Below are positions 1 through 6,765 of a stretch of DNA of 12,525 nt, in pieces. The stretch's first letter is position 1, and each line of letters starts with the position of its first letter. This DNA is from JBBSMX01 sp038232935 (GTDB lineage Bacteria; Bacteroidota; Rhodothermia; Rhodothermales; JANQRZ01): positions 1-12,525 of the forward strand of contig JBBSMX010000123.1 of the NCBI GenBank assembly GCA_038232935.1, read 5' to 3'. The notes beneath the pieces were generated by a model that did not search any database, was not told where the DNA came from, and saw only the letters and a list, made by a program, of their open reading frames with translations. A program made the translations under genes and the position numbers.

Positions 1-233
1 AGGCGCGTGGCTTGGTCGAGTACATTGCTGGTCATCGGGTTGGCGGGGTTGCTCTGGTGCGAGGGGAGTGGTCAACTCCACCCTACGCACGACGCAGCGA
101 CTTGCCAACCCGTTCTCTACTTCAACCCGCGACTGACGTTGAGTCAGGGAGAGGCGGAACTGGCATCAGCGAATCCGCCGGCAGCGTAACCGCGCGTTAA
201 CTTTTAGCCTCCATCCATTCATCGCCACTGCCC
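1..233. other. Leader region without an assignable gene
   Basis: No recognisable gene lies upstream of the asparaginase. Two overlapping frames stay open from the window edge: one ends at 189 and begins with a hydrophobic, signal-like stretch after a GTG codon at 7; the other ends at 200 and could be the C-terminal tail of a protein that starts outside the window. Neither has a motif I recognise, and base composition here is less GC-rich than in the genes downstream. A TTAGCCTC string at 204-211 lies about 22 bases before the asparaginase start. A similar string at 6743-6750 precedes the TonB receptor, so it could be a promoter element, but this is weak. Confidence 0.3.
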
Positions 234-1241
234 ATGCTCCGTCTCGTCCTCGCCACCCTCGTTCTCGCCGCTCCGCTCGTGGCCGCGCAGCCCGCCGAAC
301 CCGCTCGCTACGTCCTCGCCCTCCACGGCGGCGCGGGCGTGATCGAGCGCGGCAGCATGACGCCCGAGCGCGAGGCCGCCTACCGCGCCAAGCTCGAAGA
401 GGCCCTCCGCGCCGGCCACACCGTCCTCGCCGCCGGCGGTTCGTCCATCGATGCCATCACGGCCACGCTCCCGATCCTCGAAGACTCGCCGCTTTTCAAC
501 GCCGGCCGAGGCGCGGTCTTCACGAGCGAAGGCACCGTCGAGCTCGACGCCTCGATTATGGACGGGGCCACGCTCGAAGCCGGTGCCGTCGCGGGCGTGA
601 AGCACGTCCGCAACCCGATCCTCCTCGCGCGGCGCGTGATGGAGGATTCGCCGCACGTGATGATGGTCGGGGACGGGGCCGAGGCCTTCGCCGAGCAGGA
701 GGGGTTCGAGGCCGTCCCGAACGACTACTTCTACACCGACGAGCGCCGCGAAGCCCTCGACCGCGTGCAGGAACAGGAGCGCAGCACCTCCGGCGACCTC
801 GGCCGTCCGCCCGAAGCGTGGCAGATGACCGGCACCGTCGGGGCTGTCGCCCTCGACCAGAACGGCCACCTCGCCGCCGCGACCTCCACCGGCGGGATGA
901 CCAACAAGCGGTACGGCCGCGTCGGCGACTCGCCGATCATCGGGGCCGGCACCTACGCCGACGACCGGACGTGCGCCGTCTCGGCGACGGGCCACGGGGA
1001 GTATTTCATCCGACTCGCCATCGCGCACGACATCTCGGCGCGGATGATGTACCTCGGTGCGTCCGTCACGGACGCCGCCGCCGCCGTGATCCACGAGCGG
1101 CTGACGGACCTAGGGGGCACGGGCGGCGTGATCGCGATGGACGGCGAGGGCCACGTCGCGATGCCGTTCAACACGCCGGGGATGTTTCGCGGGATGATCG
1201 ACGCCGATGGCGGCGTGACCATCGAGATCTACGGCGACTGA
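234..1241 (+). CDS. Isoaspartyl peptidase / L-asparaginase (plant-type, Ntn-hydrolase), exported
   Basis: This 335-residue protein belongs to the Ntn-hydrolase asparaginase 2 family (EcAIII/IaaA-like). These enzymes remove isoaspartyl residues from the ends of damaged peptides and also hydrolyse L-asparagine. Residues 1-19 form a signal peptide ending in AAQ, so it probably acts in the periplasm. The family landmarks are in order: HGGAG at 31-35, NAGRGA at 89-94, a DASIMDG block at 105-111, and the self-cleavage site Gly200-Thr201 within TGTVGAVA. Thr201 would become the N-terminal nucleophile of the beta subunit. Arg229, Asp232 and Gly253 (in SATGHGE) fall at the spacing known for the substrate-binding residues of the E. 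coli enzyme. The stop codon overlaps the start of the next gene by one base (TGATG), which implies translational coupling. The family call is firm; the preferred substrate is not known. Confidence 0.93.
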   Translation: MLRLVLATLVLAAPLVAAQPAEPARYVLALHGGAGVIERGSMTPEREAAYRAKLEEALRAGHTVLAAGGSSIDAITATLPILEDSPLFNAGRGAVFTSEGTVELDASIMDGATLEAGAVAGVKHVRNPILLARRVMEDSPHVMMVGDGAEAFAEQEGFEAVPNDYFYTDERREALDRVQEQERSTSGDLGRPPEAWQMTGTVGAVALDQNGHLAAATSTGGMTNKRYGRVGDSPIIGAGTYADDRTCAVSATGHGEYFIRLAIAHDISARMMYLGASVTDAAAAVIHERLTDLGGTGGVIAMDGEGHVAMPFNTPGMFRGMIDADGGVTIEIYGD

Positions 1242-1894
1242 TGTACGACGTCCACGAAGCCGCCAACCACCTCGCCGCTGCCGACCCGGTGATGGGCCGG
1301 ATCGTGGAGGCGGTCGGGCCGTGCCGGCTGGAGTTCGGGCGGATGGACACCCCGTTCCAGTCGCTCCTCCGCTCGATCATCTACCAGCAGCTCTCGGGCA
1401 AGGCCGCCGCGACGATCCACCGCCGCCTCCTCGACCTCTTTCCCGGTGAGCACCCGGACCCCGACGAGATCCTCGATACGCCCGATGAGGCGCTCCGCTC
1501 GGCCGGCCTCTCCCGCGCCAAGACCGCCGCCGCCAAAGACCTCGCCCGCCGCACGCTCGACGGCACCGTGCCGCCGCGCGACGACCTGCTGGCGATGGAC
1601 GACGAAGAGATCGTGGACCGGCTCACGCTCGTGCGTGGCGTGGGGCCGTGGACGGTCGAGATGCTGCTGATATTCCAACTCGGCCGGCCGGACGTGCTGG
1701 CGACGACGGACCTCGGCGTGCGCAACGGCTTCCGCCGGGCGTACGGGCTGGAGGCGCTGCCGACGCCGAAAGAGCTGCGGGCGTTCGGCGAGCGGTGGGC
1801 GCCGTACCGGAGTGTCGCGTGTTGGTACCTCTGGCGCGCCGCCGACCTCGTGGAGTGGACCGTGCCGGTGCCCGGCACCCGGTCGGTGCGGTGA
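1241..1894 (+). CDS. DNA-3-methyladenine glycosylase II family protein (AlkA-like, HhH-GPD)
   Basis: This 217-residue protein is a base-excision repair glycosylase of the HhH-GPD superfamily. It would flip out and remove alkylated bases such as 3-methyladenine. The N-terminal half contains the FQSLLRSIIYQQLS helix (39-52) typical of the AlkA subgroup. The helix-hairpin-helix lies at about 127-146 (LVRGVGPWTVEMLL), and the catalytic aspartate is Asp157 in TTDLGVRNG. There is no C-terminal cysteine cluster, so it is not an iron-sulphur Nth/MutY enzyme. It is shorter than E. coli AlkA (282 residues) because it lacks the N-terminal domain, as is common for this bacterial subgroup. The ATG at 1241 shares one base with the asparaginase stop. 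The pairing with asparaginase may be fortuitous, although both enzymes repair chemical damage (protein and DNA respectively). Confidence 0.92.
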   Translation: MYDVHEAANHLAAADPVMGRIVEAVGPCRLEFGRMDTPFQSLLRSIIYQQLSGKAAATIHRRLLDLFPGEHPDPDEILDTPDEALRSAGLSRAKTAAAKDLARRTLDGTVPPRDDLLAMDDEEIVDRLTLVRGVGPWTVEMLLIFQLGRPDVLATTDLGVRNGFRRAYGLEALPTPKELRAFGERWAPYRSVACWYLWRAADLVEWTVPVPGTRSVR

Positions 1895-1934
1895 TGGATC
1901 GGCGCAGCAGCGAGTGGGAGAAAACCGCCGGGGG

Positions 1935-1964
1935 TTGCGCGAGCGAGGTTTCGGTGTCTATAGT
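1935..1964 (+). promoter_or_regulatory. Possible sigma-70-like promoter
   Basis: TTGCGC at 1935-1940 and TATAGT at 1959-1964 are separated by 18 bases. The start codon of the following gene lies 28 bases downstream of the -10-like box. Position and spacing fit a housekeeping promoter for the secreted protein at 1993. The match is by eye only, and promoters in this lineage can differ from the E. coli consensus. Confidence 0.3.
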
Positions 1965-1992
1965 CTCTCTCTCACGAAACCTCGGATGATCG

Positions 1993-2445
1993 ATGGACGG
2001 CAGATGGATGCGCGGAGCGCTGCTCGCGAGCCTGCTGTGGGGGGCTGCGCCGGCCGCCTCCGCACAGGCGATAGACACCCTCTTCACGTGGCAGACCTAC
2101 GATAAAGAAGGCGTCACCCGTGTGCGCGTCTTCGCCTCCGATGACGAGGACCGCCCGATCACCGCCGTCGTGGACGAGCTCGCCGAGAACCACGCGGGGG
2201 CCGTCACGGACGACGTGCGCTACTTCGTGGACACGTTCGGGCGGCAGTTCGGGTACGACCCGACGGAGGTCACGTTCGTCTTCCGCTTCACCGGCGAGAG
2301 CTTCCACGCGGAGGCGGACTCGGACAAGCTCCTCCTGCTTCGCGCGACGTTCACCCGCACCAAAGCCGGCAACATCGGGTCGCCGTCGTGGCGGCTCCTC
2401 ACCCGCGACGAACTGGCCGAGCTGACCGACCGAGCGCTCTATTAG
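1993..2445 (+). CDS. Small secreted protein of unknown function
   Basis: This 150-residue product was not assigned to a family. Residues 1-25 form a signal peptide: MRG, then a hydrophobic stretch, then AASAQA. Translation could start at the ATG at 1993 or at the internal ATG at 2008 (Met6); both leave a good signal sequence. The mature part is acidic and looks like a compact alpha/beta domain. Alternating hydrophobic stretches occur near the middle (VTFVFRFTGESFH, about 92-105) and near LLLLRATFTR (about 112-121). No cysteines, metal ligands or enzyme motifs stand out. It has its own promoter-like sequence upstream and is not obviously coupled to either neighbour. The ORF is convincing because of the signal peptide and consistent GC-rich third positions; the function is unknown. 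Confidence 0.75.
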   Translation: MDGRWMRGALLASLLWGAAPAASAQAIDTLFTWQTYDKEGVTRVRVFASDDEDRPITAVVDELAENHAGAVTDDVRYFVDTFGRQFGYDPTEVTFVFRFTGESFHAEADSDKLLLLRATFTRTKAGNIGSPSWRLLTRDELAELTDRALY

Positions 2446-2456
2446 ATTTCGAAATC
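2445..2456. promoter_or_regulatory. 12-bp perfect palindrome (GATTTCGAAATC)
   Basis: A perfect, loopless 12-bp palindrome overlaps the last base of the stop codon of the secreted-protein gene. It lies about 120 bases upstream of the double-HTH gene. It is AT-richer than its surroundings and has no T-run, so it does not look like an intrinsic terminator. It could be an operator for a dimeric regulator, possibly the product of the following gene, but chance is not excluded. Confidence 0.2.
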
Positions 2457-2573
2457 CGTCTTGCTGCACGTCCTGCGTCTGCTTTCCTCACTCGCCAAAA
2501 TGGATCATTTCGCTTGCCGCGCCGTGTAACCGGCTCGCATTTCTGTCGGAACAAAGGACGCTGAGGATTTCGC

Positions 2574-2984
2574 ATGGCAGGCATCTCCACGTTGAACGAC
2601 GAGACCCGGGAGCTGGAGCTGGACAAGCTCTCCGAAGGCGTCTCCATCTCCAAACAGACCCTCGTCCGCTGGGCCGACCGCGGCCTCATCGACGCCGAGC
2701 TCGACTGGGCCATCTCGGACGACAACGAGGAGCTCCGCCTCATCCGCATCACCCCGCGCTCGCTCGAATTCCTCGAAGGGTTCGCCGACGAATACCGCGA
2801 CGACACCGTGAGTCGGACCGAGGCCCGCCGCATCCTCAAGATGATCGACCGCAGCCAGGTGCAGAAGCTGCTCCGCCAGGGCGACCTCAAATCCCGTAAA
2901 GTCGATGACGAGACGCGCGTGGTGATCGGCAGCGTCGAGGACTACCTGATGGGGCTGGAGAGCGACGACGAGGAAGAAGCGTAG
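2574..2984 (+). CDS. DNA-binding protein with two MerR/excisionase-like helix-turn-helix modules
   Basis: This 136-residue protein appears to hold two winged-helix-type modules in tandem. The first (about 16-70) reads like a MerR N-terminal domain: VSISKQTLVRWADRGLI, followed by a wing and an ITPRSLEFL segment. The second (about 78-126) resembles the excisionase/HTH_17 family: a VSRTEARRIL helix, a SQVQKLLRQGDLKSRKV recognition and wing region, and GSVEDYL at the end. It ends in a very acidic tail (ESDDEEEA). A GAGGA sequence at 2563-2567, six bases before the ATG, supports this start. No ligand-binding domain follows, so it is probably a small regulator or architectural factor rather than a classical MerR sensor. 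Its target is unknown. It stands alone, with no phage or integrase gene beside it. Confidence 0.7.
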   Translation: MAGISTLNDETRELELDKLSEGVSISKQTLVRWADRGLIDAELDWAISDDNEELRLIRITPRSLEFLEGFADEYRDDTVSRTEARRILKMIDRSQVQKLLRQGDLKSRKVDDETRVVIGSVEDYLMGLESDDEEEA

Positions 2985-3024
2985 GGGGGCTCGACGCTGT
3001 TACTTGCGTTCCAGTCGCGTCGGC

Positions 3025-3055
3025 TTGCAGAGGAGCGGCTACCCTGCCGTATACT
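3025..3055 (+). promoter_or_regulatory. Possible sigma-70-like promoter
   Basis: TTGCAG at 3025-3030 and TATACT at 3050-3055 are separated by 19 bases, about 30 bases before the ATG of the lipoprotein gene. The -10-like box is close to consensus; the spacing is slightly long. It would drive the lipoprotein-UbiA pair. Confidence 0.3.
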
Positions 3056-3085
3056 CCCGCCTCTTTCCCATCCCTGTCCTTCGCT

Positions 3086-3622
3086 ATGTCCCCTCGCTTT
3101 AACCCCCGCCGGCCGGCAGCCGCGCTGATTTGCGTGCTCGCGTTCTGCCTCTTCGCCGGCTGCGACACCACAGACCCTGTCCCTCCGGTGCAGCCTGAGG
3201 AGGTTGCGGGTACCTATACGTTCACCGAGTTCCGCTTCAACCCGCAGCCCGAGTTCGTGCCCGACGCCGTCGTGCTGGACACGCTCAATCAAGAGAGGAC
3301 GAGTGTTGAGCTGCTCGACAGCGGCCAGTTCCAGTTCCGCTACCGCCTGCTGGGCGGGCTGGACAACATCGTCAACGGTACGTTCACTGTAAACCGCGAC
3401 CGGCTGACGCTCACGTTCGAGGCGGGCAACGAGGCGCGGCTTCAAAGGCTCCTGCTGGAACCCACCCTACGGTTCGACCGCGCGGATTCCGAGACGCTCA
3501 CGCTGAGCACGACGAAGCGGGTGGACCTCGAAGCGTACTCGGAGGAGTACCGCAACACGGGGCTAGACCTGTCGGACGTGCCGGGCTTGCTGGAAGTCGA
3601 ACTGCGGCGCGTGGGCCGCTGA
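3086..3622 (+). CDS. Lipoprotein, lipocalin-like, unknown function
   Basis: This 178-residue product has a lipoprotein signal: a basic N-terminus (SPRFNPRRP), a hydrophobic core, and a lipobox LFAGC with Cys26 as the predicted lipidated residue. A proline-rich linker (residues 31-38) is followed by EEVAGTYTFTEFRF and alternating beta strands, including GQFQFRYRLLGG, NGTFTVNRDRLTLTFE and ETLTLSTTKRVDLE. This layout is like the small 'lipocalin-like' beta-barrel lipoproteins common in Bacteroidota; that comparison rests on pattern only. It is probably anchored in the outer membrane facing the periplasm. Only one base separates its stop from the GTG of the UbiA-family gene, so the two are probably cotranscribed. 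What links them functionally is not evident. Confidence 0.8.
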   Translation: MSPRFNPRRPAAALICVLAFCLFAGCDTTDPVPPVQPEEVAGTYTFTEFRFNPQPEFVPDAVVLDTLNQERTSVELLDSGQFQFRYRLLGGLDNIVNGTFTVNRDRLTLTFEAGNEARLQRLLLEPTLRFDRADSETLTLSTTKRVDLEAYSEEYRNTGLDLSDVPGLLEVELRRVGR

Positions 3623-3623
3623 C

Positions 3624-4535
3624 GTGGAGGTGGCGCTCCGGAACACAACGCCGTGGAGCGTGCGGCGGCGCGGGCTGGTTCGGCTGGCGCGCCCGCTGAA
3701 CGTGGTGATGTTCTTCGCGGGCATCGCGCTCGGCGGGCTGCTCGCGGCCGGCTCGGGCGCTTTTGTCGGGAGCAACGGGCGCGCGCTCGCCCTTGCGATG
3801 GGGAGTGCGGCCCTCATCGGGGCCGGGGCGAACGCGATCAACGACGTGTTCGACCTGGAGACCGACCGGGTGAACCGGCCGGGTCGGCCCTTGCCCTCGG
3901 GCGTGCTGACGGTCGCGGCCGCACGGGCGCTGTGGGTAGGGTGCTCGGCGCTCGGGATCGGGCTGAGCGCGTACCTGTCGGCGGTGCACCTCGGGATCGC
4001 GGTGGGTGCCACGCTGCTGCTCTATGGCTACAGCGCATGGCTGAAGCGGGCGCCGCTCGTGGGCAACCTCACCGTCGCGGCAGTGCTCGCCTTGGTGATC
4101 CTCTACGGCGGTCTCGCCGTCGCGCCCGCCGGAGAACAGACGGGCTGGGCCGTACCCCTCCTCGGCGCTGCGTTCGCCTTCGGCTCGACGCTCGCGCGCG
4201 AGGTGGCGAAGGACATCGAAGACGCCATGGGGGATGCGGTGCAGGGCGCGCGGACGCTGCCCCTCGTCGCCGGTCGGCGCGTAACGGTGTGGGTGGCCGT
4301 CGCCGCTGTGGGCGCGACGCTCGCGGCGCTTCCGCTCGCACTCCCGGCCGGGCTGGGGGCGGACTTCTTCGCGCTCGTGCTCCCGGCGGCCGGGTTGCTG
4401 CTGGCGGCGGCGTGGGCGTTGCTCGGAGCCTCCGACGCGGCCCTCGCACGTCGGGCGGGCACAGCTAGTGCGCTCCTCAAAACCGCGATGATCGCGGGCA
4501 TCCTCGCCCTCGCTGCCGCGCGACTAATGGGCTGA
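3624..4535 (+). CDS. UbiA-family polyprenyltransferase (integral membrane)
   Basis: This 303-residue membrane protein belongs to the UbiA superfamily, which transfers polyprenyl chains from polyprenyl diphosphate to an acceptor. Both Mg-diphosphate motifs are present: NDVFDLETD (Asn73, Asp74, Asp77, Asp81), followed by RVNRPGRPLPSG, and the second motif REVAKDIEDAMGD (Asp197, Asp200, Asp204). About eight or nine hydrophobic helices surround them. The RPGRPLPSG form and the AREVAKDIED motif resemble the geranylgeranylglycerol-phosphate/digeranylgeranyl subgroup often annotated in Bacteroidota. The acceptor (quinone precursor, lipid or tetrapyrrole) cannot be decided from sequence alone. The start is GTG at 3624, one base after the lipoprotein stop; later in-frame starts would cut into the first helix region. 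A candidate terminator follows at 4582-4601. Confidence 0.88.
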   Translation: MEVALRNTTPWSVRRRGLVRLARPLNVVMFFAGIALGGLLAAGSGAFVGSNGRALALAMGSAALIGAGANAINDVFDLETDRVNRPGRPLPSGVLTVAAARALWVGCSALGIGLSAYLSAVHLGIAVGATLLLYGYSAWLKRAPLVGNLTVAAVLALVILYGGLAVAPAGEQTGWAVPLLGAAFAFGSTLAREVAKDIEDAMGDAVQGARTLPLVAGRRVTVWVAVAAVGATLAALPLALPAGLGADFFALVLPAAGLLLAAAWALLGASDAALARRAGTASALLKTAMIAGILALAAARLMG

Positions 4536-4581
4536 GCGTGGTATGTTGGGGCTCGGTGCGGCGCACCATCCATGAACATCG

Positions 4582-4601
4582 AGCCGCCGCGCCGGCTTTT
4601 T
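4582..4601 (+). terminator. Candidate intrinsic terminator after the UbiA-family gene
   Basis: AGCCG (4582-4586) and CGGCT (4593-4597) form a 5-bp GC-rich stem with a 6-base loop, and T follows at 4597-4601. It starts 46 bases after the UbiA stop and about 100 bases before the sigma factor start. The stem is short. A competing pairing, GGCTCG (4550-4555) with CGAGCC (4580-4585), would cover its left arm. Confidence 0.4.
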
Positions 4602-4701
4602 GCATTCTTTCACCCCCCTGCTGCCCCGGTCCCGTGACTTCGCGCGCGAAGGCGGCGGCTTACAGCACGGATGCCCCATCCAGCGGGGCGAGCCTACCCT
4701 C

Positions 4702-5253
4702 ATGCACGCTTTCGATTCGGATGCCGTCCTCCAAGCGCAGGCAGGCGACGACGAGGCCCGCGAGCGACTGCTCCACGCCCTCGCGCCCATCCTGCGCCGG
4801 TTTTTCCTCAGCCGTATCGGTGGGCGGCCCGACGTTGACGACCTCATCCAGAACACGCTGCTCCGTGTCCACACCGGCCTCGAAGCGCTCCAGAATCCCG
4901 CCCGCCTCAAGGCGTTCGCCATGAAAGCTGCCGTGTTCGAGCTACACGATTTCTACCGTGGCCGCTACAGCGGGCGCGAGTACCTCTACGACCCGGACCG
5001 CCCGCCAGCCGATCCCGGCGGCACCGAGTCGGCCGGCCTGCGCGTGGACCTGGAACGGGCGCTCGAAGCGCTTACGCCGAAGGCCCGCCGCATCATCGAG
5101 CTGCGCGAGATGGGCTACCCGTACAAAGACATCGCTGAGATGGTGGAGACCACCGAGGCCGCCGTGAAGATGCAGGTCAAGCGCGCGTTCGAACGGCTCC
5201 GCGCCGAGCTGCTCGCGCTCGTCCTGAGCCCGCTCTCTCTCCTGTTCAGTTGA
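4702..5253 (+). CDS. RNA polymerase sigma factor, ECF type (sigma-70 family)
   Basis: This 183-residue ECF sigma factor directs RNA polymerase to a small regulon, probably including the TonB receptor locus downstream. Region 2 spans about residues 8-88 and includes DVDDLIQNTLLRVH (44-57), the usual RNA polymerase and -10 contact helix. Region 4 spans about 116-170 (LEALTPKARRIIELREMGYPYKDIAEMVETTEAAVKMQ) and carries the -35 helix-turn-helix. I chose the ATG at 4702 because the protein then begins directly with region 2; an upstream TTG at 4600 would add 34 residues with no sigma homology. The C-terminal tail is hydrophobic (LALVLSPLSLLFS), which is slightly unusual. FecR begins 26 bases downstream, the standard sigma/anti-sigma order. 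Confidence 0.92.
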   Translation: MHAFDSDAVLQAQAGDDEARERLLHALAPILRRFFLSRIGGRPDVDDLIQNTLLRVHTGLEALQNPARLKAFAMKAAVFELHDFYRGRYSGREYLYDPDRPPADPGGTESAGLRVDLERALEALTPKARRIIELREMGYPYKDIAEMVETTEAAVKMQVKRAFERLRAELLALVLSPLSLLFS

Positions 5254-5279
5254 ACGACCCGCCGAAGGACCAGCACGCC

Positions 5280-6449
5280 ATGAACCATCCCCTTTACGAC
5301 CCCACCCTCTTCGAGGCGCTCGCCCCGGCCGAGCAGGAAGCCCTGCGCCGGGCTCTCGGCGACGACGCGAGCGCGGCCGACGCCCTCGCGCTCTGGGCCG
5401 CCCTCCGCGCCCGGCTCGGGGCCGATCTCCGGCACGACCTCCCGGACGTCGACCTCCTCGTGCTTTACGCCATCGGTGAGGACGATCCCGCGGCCCTCGC
5501 GCCCGAGGAAGAGGCCCGGCTGATCGCTGCGCGTCCGTCGCTGGAGCGGGCCATCGCCGCCCACCCGGCGCTCGACGATGTGATCCGCCGCGTCCGCGCC
5601 GACCATGCGGCCTTCGACGCGCTGTGGGAGGAGGAGATGCCCGCACAGTCTGCTGAGCCGCACGATGAGATGCTGCCCGTACGGCAGCGCGCCGCCGACC
5701 GCGCGCCCGAACGGCCGGCGGCGCGCCGCTGGGCGTGGCGCTCGGCGGCGGCCGTCGCTGTCGTGGCGTTCGCGGCGATCCTCGTGTTCATTCTCCAGCG
5801 CGATGCCGGCTTCGAGACCTACGAGACGGCGGCGGGCGAGACCCGAACCGTCACCCTCGACGACGGCTCGACGGTGATGCTGGCTGCGTCTTCGCGTCTG
5901 CTAGTCGAGACGGAGGACAATGGCGAACGGCGCGTCCGGCTGGCAGGCGAGGCCCTGTTCGAAGTGGTTCCGAGCGACGAGCCCTTCGTCGTCGAGACGG
6001 CGACGGCGCTGACGACGGTGTTGGGGACGACCTTCGGCGTGGAGGCGAACGAGCTGGAGACGGACGTCGTGCTGGCGAACGGGTCGGTCAAGCTGGCGAC
6101 GCGGCTCGAGCCCGAGCAGTCGGTGCGGCTGGAGCCGGGGCAGCGCAGCCGCGTCGTCGGCGGACAGCCTCCCGAGCCGCCGGTGCGGGCAGACGTGGTG
6201 GAGACGCTCGCGTGGACCGGGACGTGGTACTTCCACAACGCCCCGGCCGACGAAGTGGCTGCGCGTTTCAGCACCCACTACGGCGTGCCGATCTTGCTGG
6301 ACCCGTCGCTGGCGGCGGTCCGCGTCGGTGGTGCGTATTCGGCAGATCGGCCGGTCGAGGAGTCGTCGCAGGCGCTCGCGGTATCGCTCGGAGCCCGCAC
6401 CGAAGGCGATGCGACGAGCGGCTTCCGGATCGTCCCGGCTGGGCGGTAG
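5280..6449 (+). CDS. FecR-family anti-sigma factor / transmembrane sigma regulator
   Basis: This 389-residue protein is expected to hold the ECF sigma factor inactive until the outer-membrane receptor signals. The cytoplasmic part (1-150) is helical and acidic and has no zinc-finger cysteines. A single membrane helix lies at about 154-173 (AAAVAVVAFAAILVFIL). The periplasmic FecR domain spans about 180-300: the ETAAGETRTVTLDDGSTVML start, then GEALFEVV, TVLGTTFGVEA and a VLANGSVKL block. The last 80 residues (about 308-389) resemble a DUF4974/STN module: WYFHNAPADEVAARFSTHYG, then VRVGGAYSADRPVEESSQAL. A GAAGGA sequence at 5264-5269 supports the ATG at 5280 over a TTG at 5250 that overlaps the sigma stop. 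Family and role are firm; the signal is unknown. Confidence 0.92.
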   Translation: MNHPLYDPTLFEALAPAEQEALRRALGDDASAADALALWAALRARLGADLRHDLPDVDLLVLYAIGEDDPAALAPEEEARLIAARPSLERAIAAHPALDDVIRRVRADHAAFDALWEEEMPAQSAEPHDEMLPVRQRAADRAPERPAARRWAWRSAAAVAVVAFAAILVFILQRDAGFETYETAAGETRTVTLDDGSTVMLAASSRLLVETEDNGERRVRLAGEALFEVVPSDEPFVVETATALTTVLGTTFGVEANELETDVVLANGSVKLATRLEPEQSVRLEPGQRSRVVGGQPPEPPVRADVVETLAWTGTWYFHNAPADEVAARFSTHYGVPILLDPSLAAVRVGGAYSADRPVEESSQALAVSLGARTEGDATSGFRIVPAGR

Positions 6450-6461
6450 CACATTGCTTGA

Positions 6462-6527
6462 AGGCCCCTCACCCCTTCGACTACGCTCAGGGCAGGCCTG
6501 TCCCTCTCCCTGGAGGGGCGAGGGGAC
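6462..6527. repeat. GC-rich inverted-repeat element 1 (REP-like)
   Basis: Arms CCCCTCACCCC (6465-6475) and GGGGCGAGGGG (6515-6525) pair at 10 of 11 positions. They enclose TTCGACTACGCTCAGG and a second nearly self-complementary core around CAGGCCTG (6493-6500). It begins about 12 bases after the FecR stop. The style matches dispersed intergenic repeats common in GC-rich environmental genomes; the copy number in this genome cannot be judged here. It may act as a 3' RNA-stabilising or weak terminating structure for the sigma-FecR transcript. Confidence 0.6.
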
Positions 6528-6580
6528 GTGATCTAAAACGGCCATGGTATTCGATGCGCGGCGCGGCAGGGAATCACGTT

Positions 6581-6627
6581 CTCGCCCCCTTGGGGGAGAG
6601 ATGCCCGGAAGGGCAGAGAGGGGGCCG
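6581..6627. repeat. GC-rich inverted-repeat element 2 (REP-like, opposite orientation to element 1)
   Basis: The outer stem is GCCCCCT (6584-6590) with AGGGGGC (6619-6625). Nested inside is a perfect TGCCC/GGGCA hairpin (6602-6606 and 6611-6615) capped by a GGAA tetraloop. The reverse complement of this element follows the same plan as element 1: GGCCCCTC-like start, a CTCTCCC block, then a GGGGCG-like end. The two therefore form an inverted pair, as in BIME arrangements of REP sequences. The rest of the 316-base interval up to the receptor (6628-6765) shows no gene. Confidence 0.55.
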
Positions 6628-6765
6628 CAGCTTGCGATGATCTGTCCGCCGCTCCAGCGTGACGGGGTCGCGGGCCATAACCGCGCCGCTCGTGCGTTAT
6701 CGTGAAGCTGCGGGTGCGGCCGGTGCTGCCTGCAACTCTCCGCTTAGCCTCTCGTTCACCGCCCC

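Noticed and set aside
1..200. C-terminal end of a tyrosine recombinase (VEYIAGHR resembles a GHR-type motif)
   Set aside because: The residues after GHR do not match the expected catalytic tyrosine region, and no further support is visible.
219..1094. 291-codon minus-strand open frame opposite the asparaginase
   Set aside because: Low-complexity composition (GGGRDGR-type) and complete overlap with a confidently identified enzyme.
6462..6627. CRISPR array or small RNA gene in the FecR-receptor interval
   Set aside because: There are only two elements, in opposite orientation, with no regular spacers. They fit palindromic intergenic repeats better.
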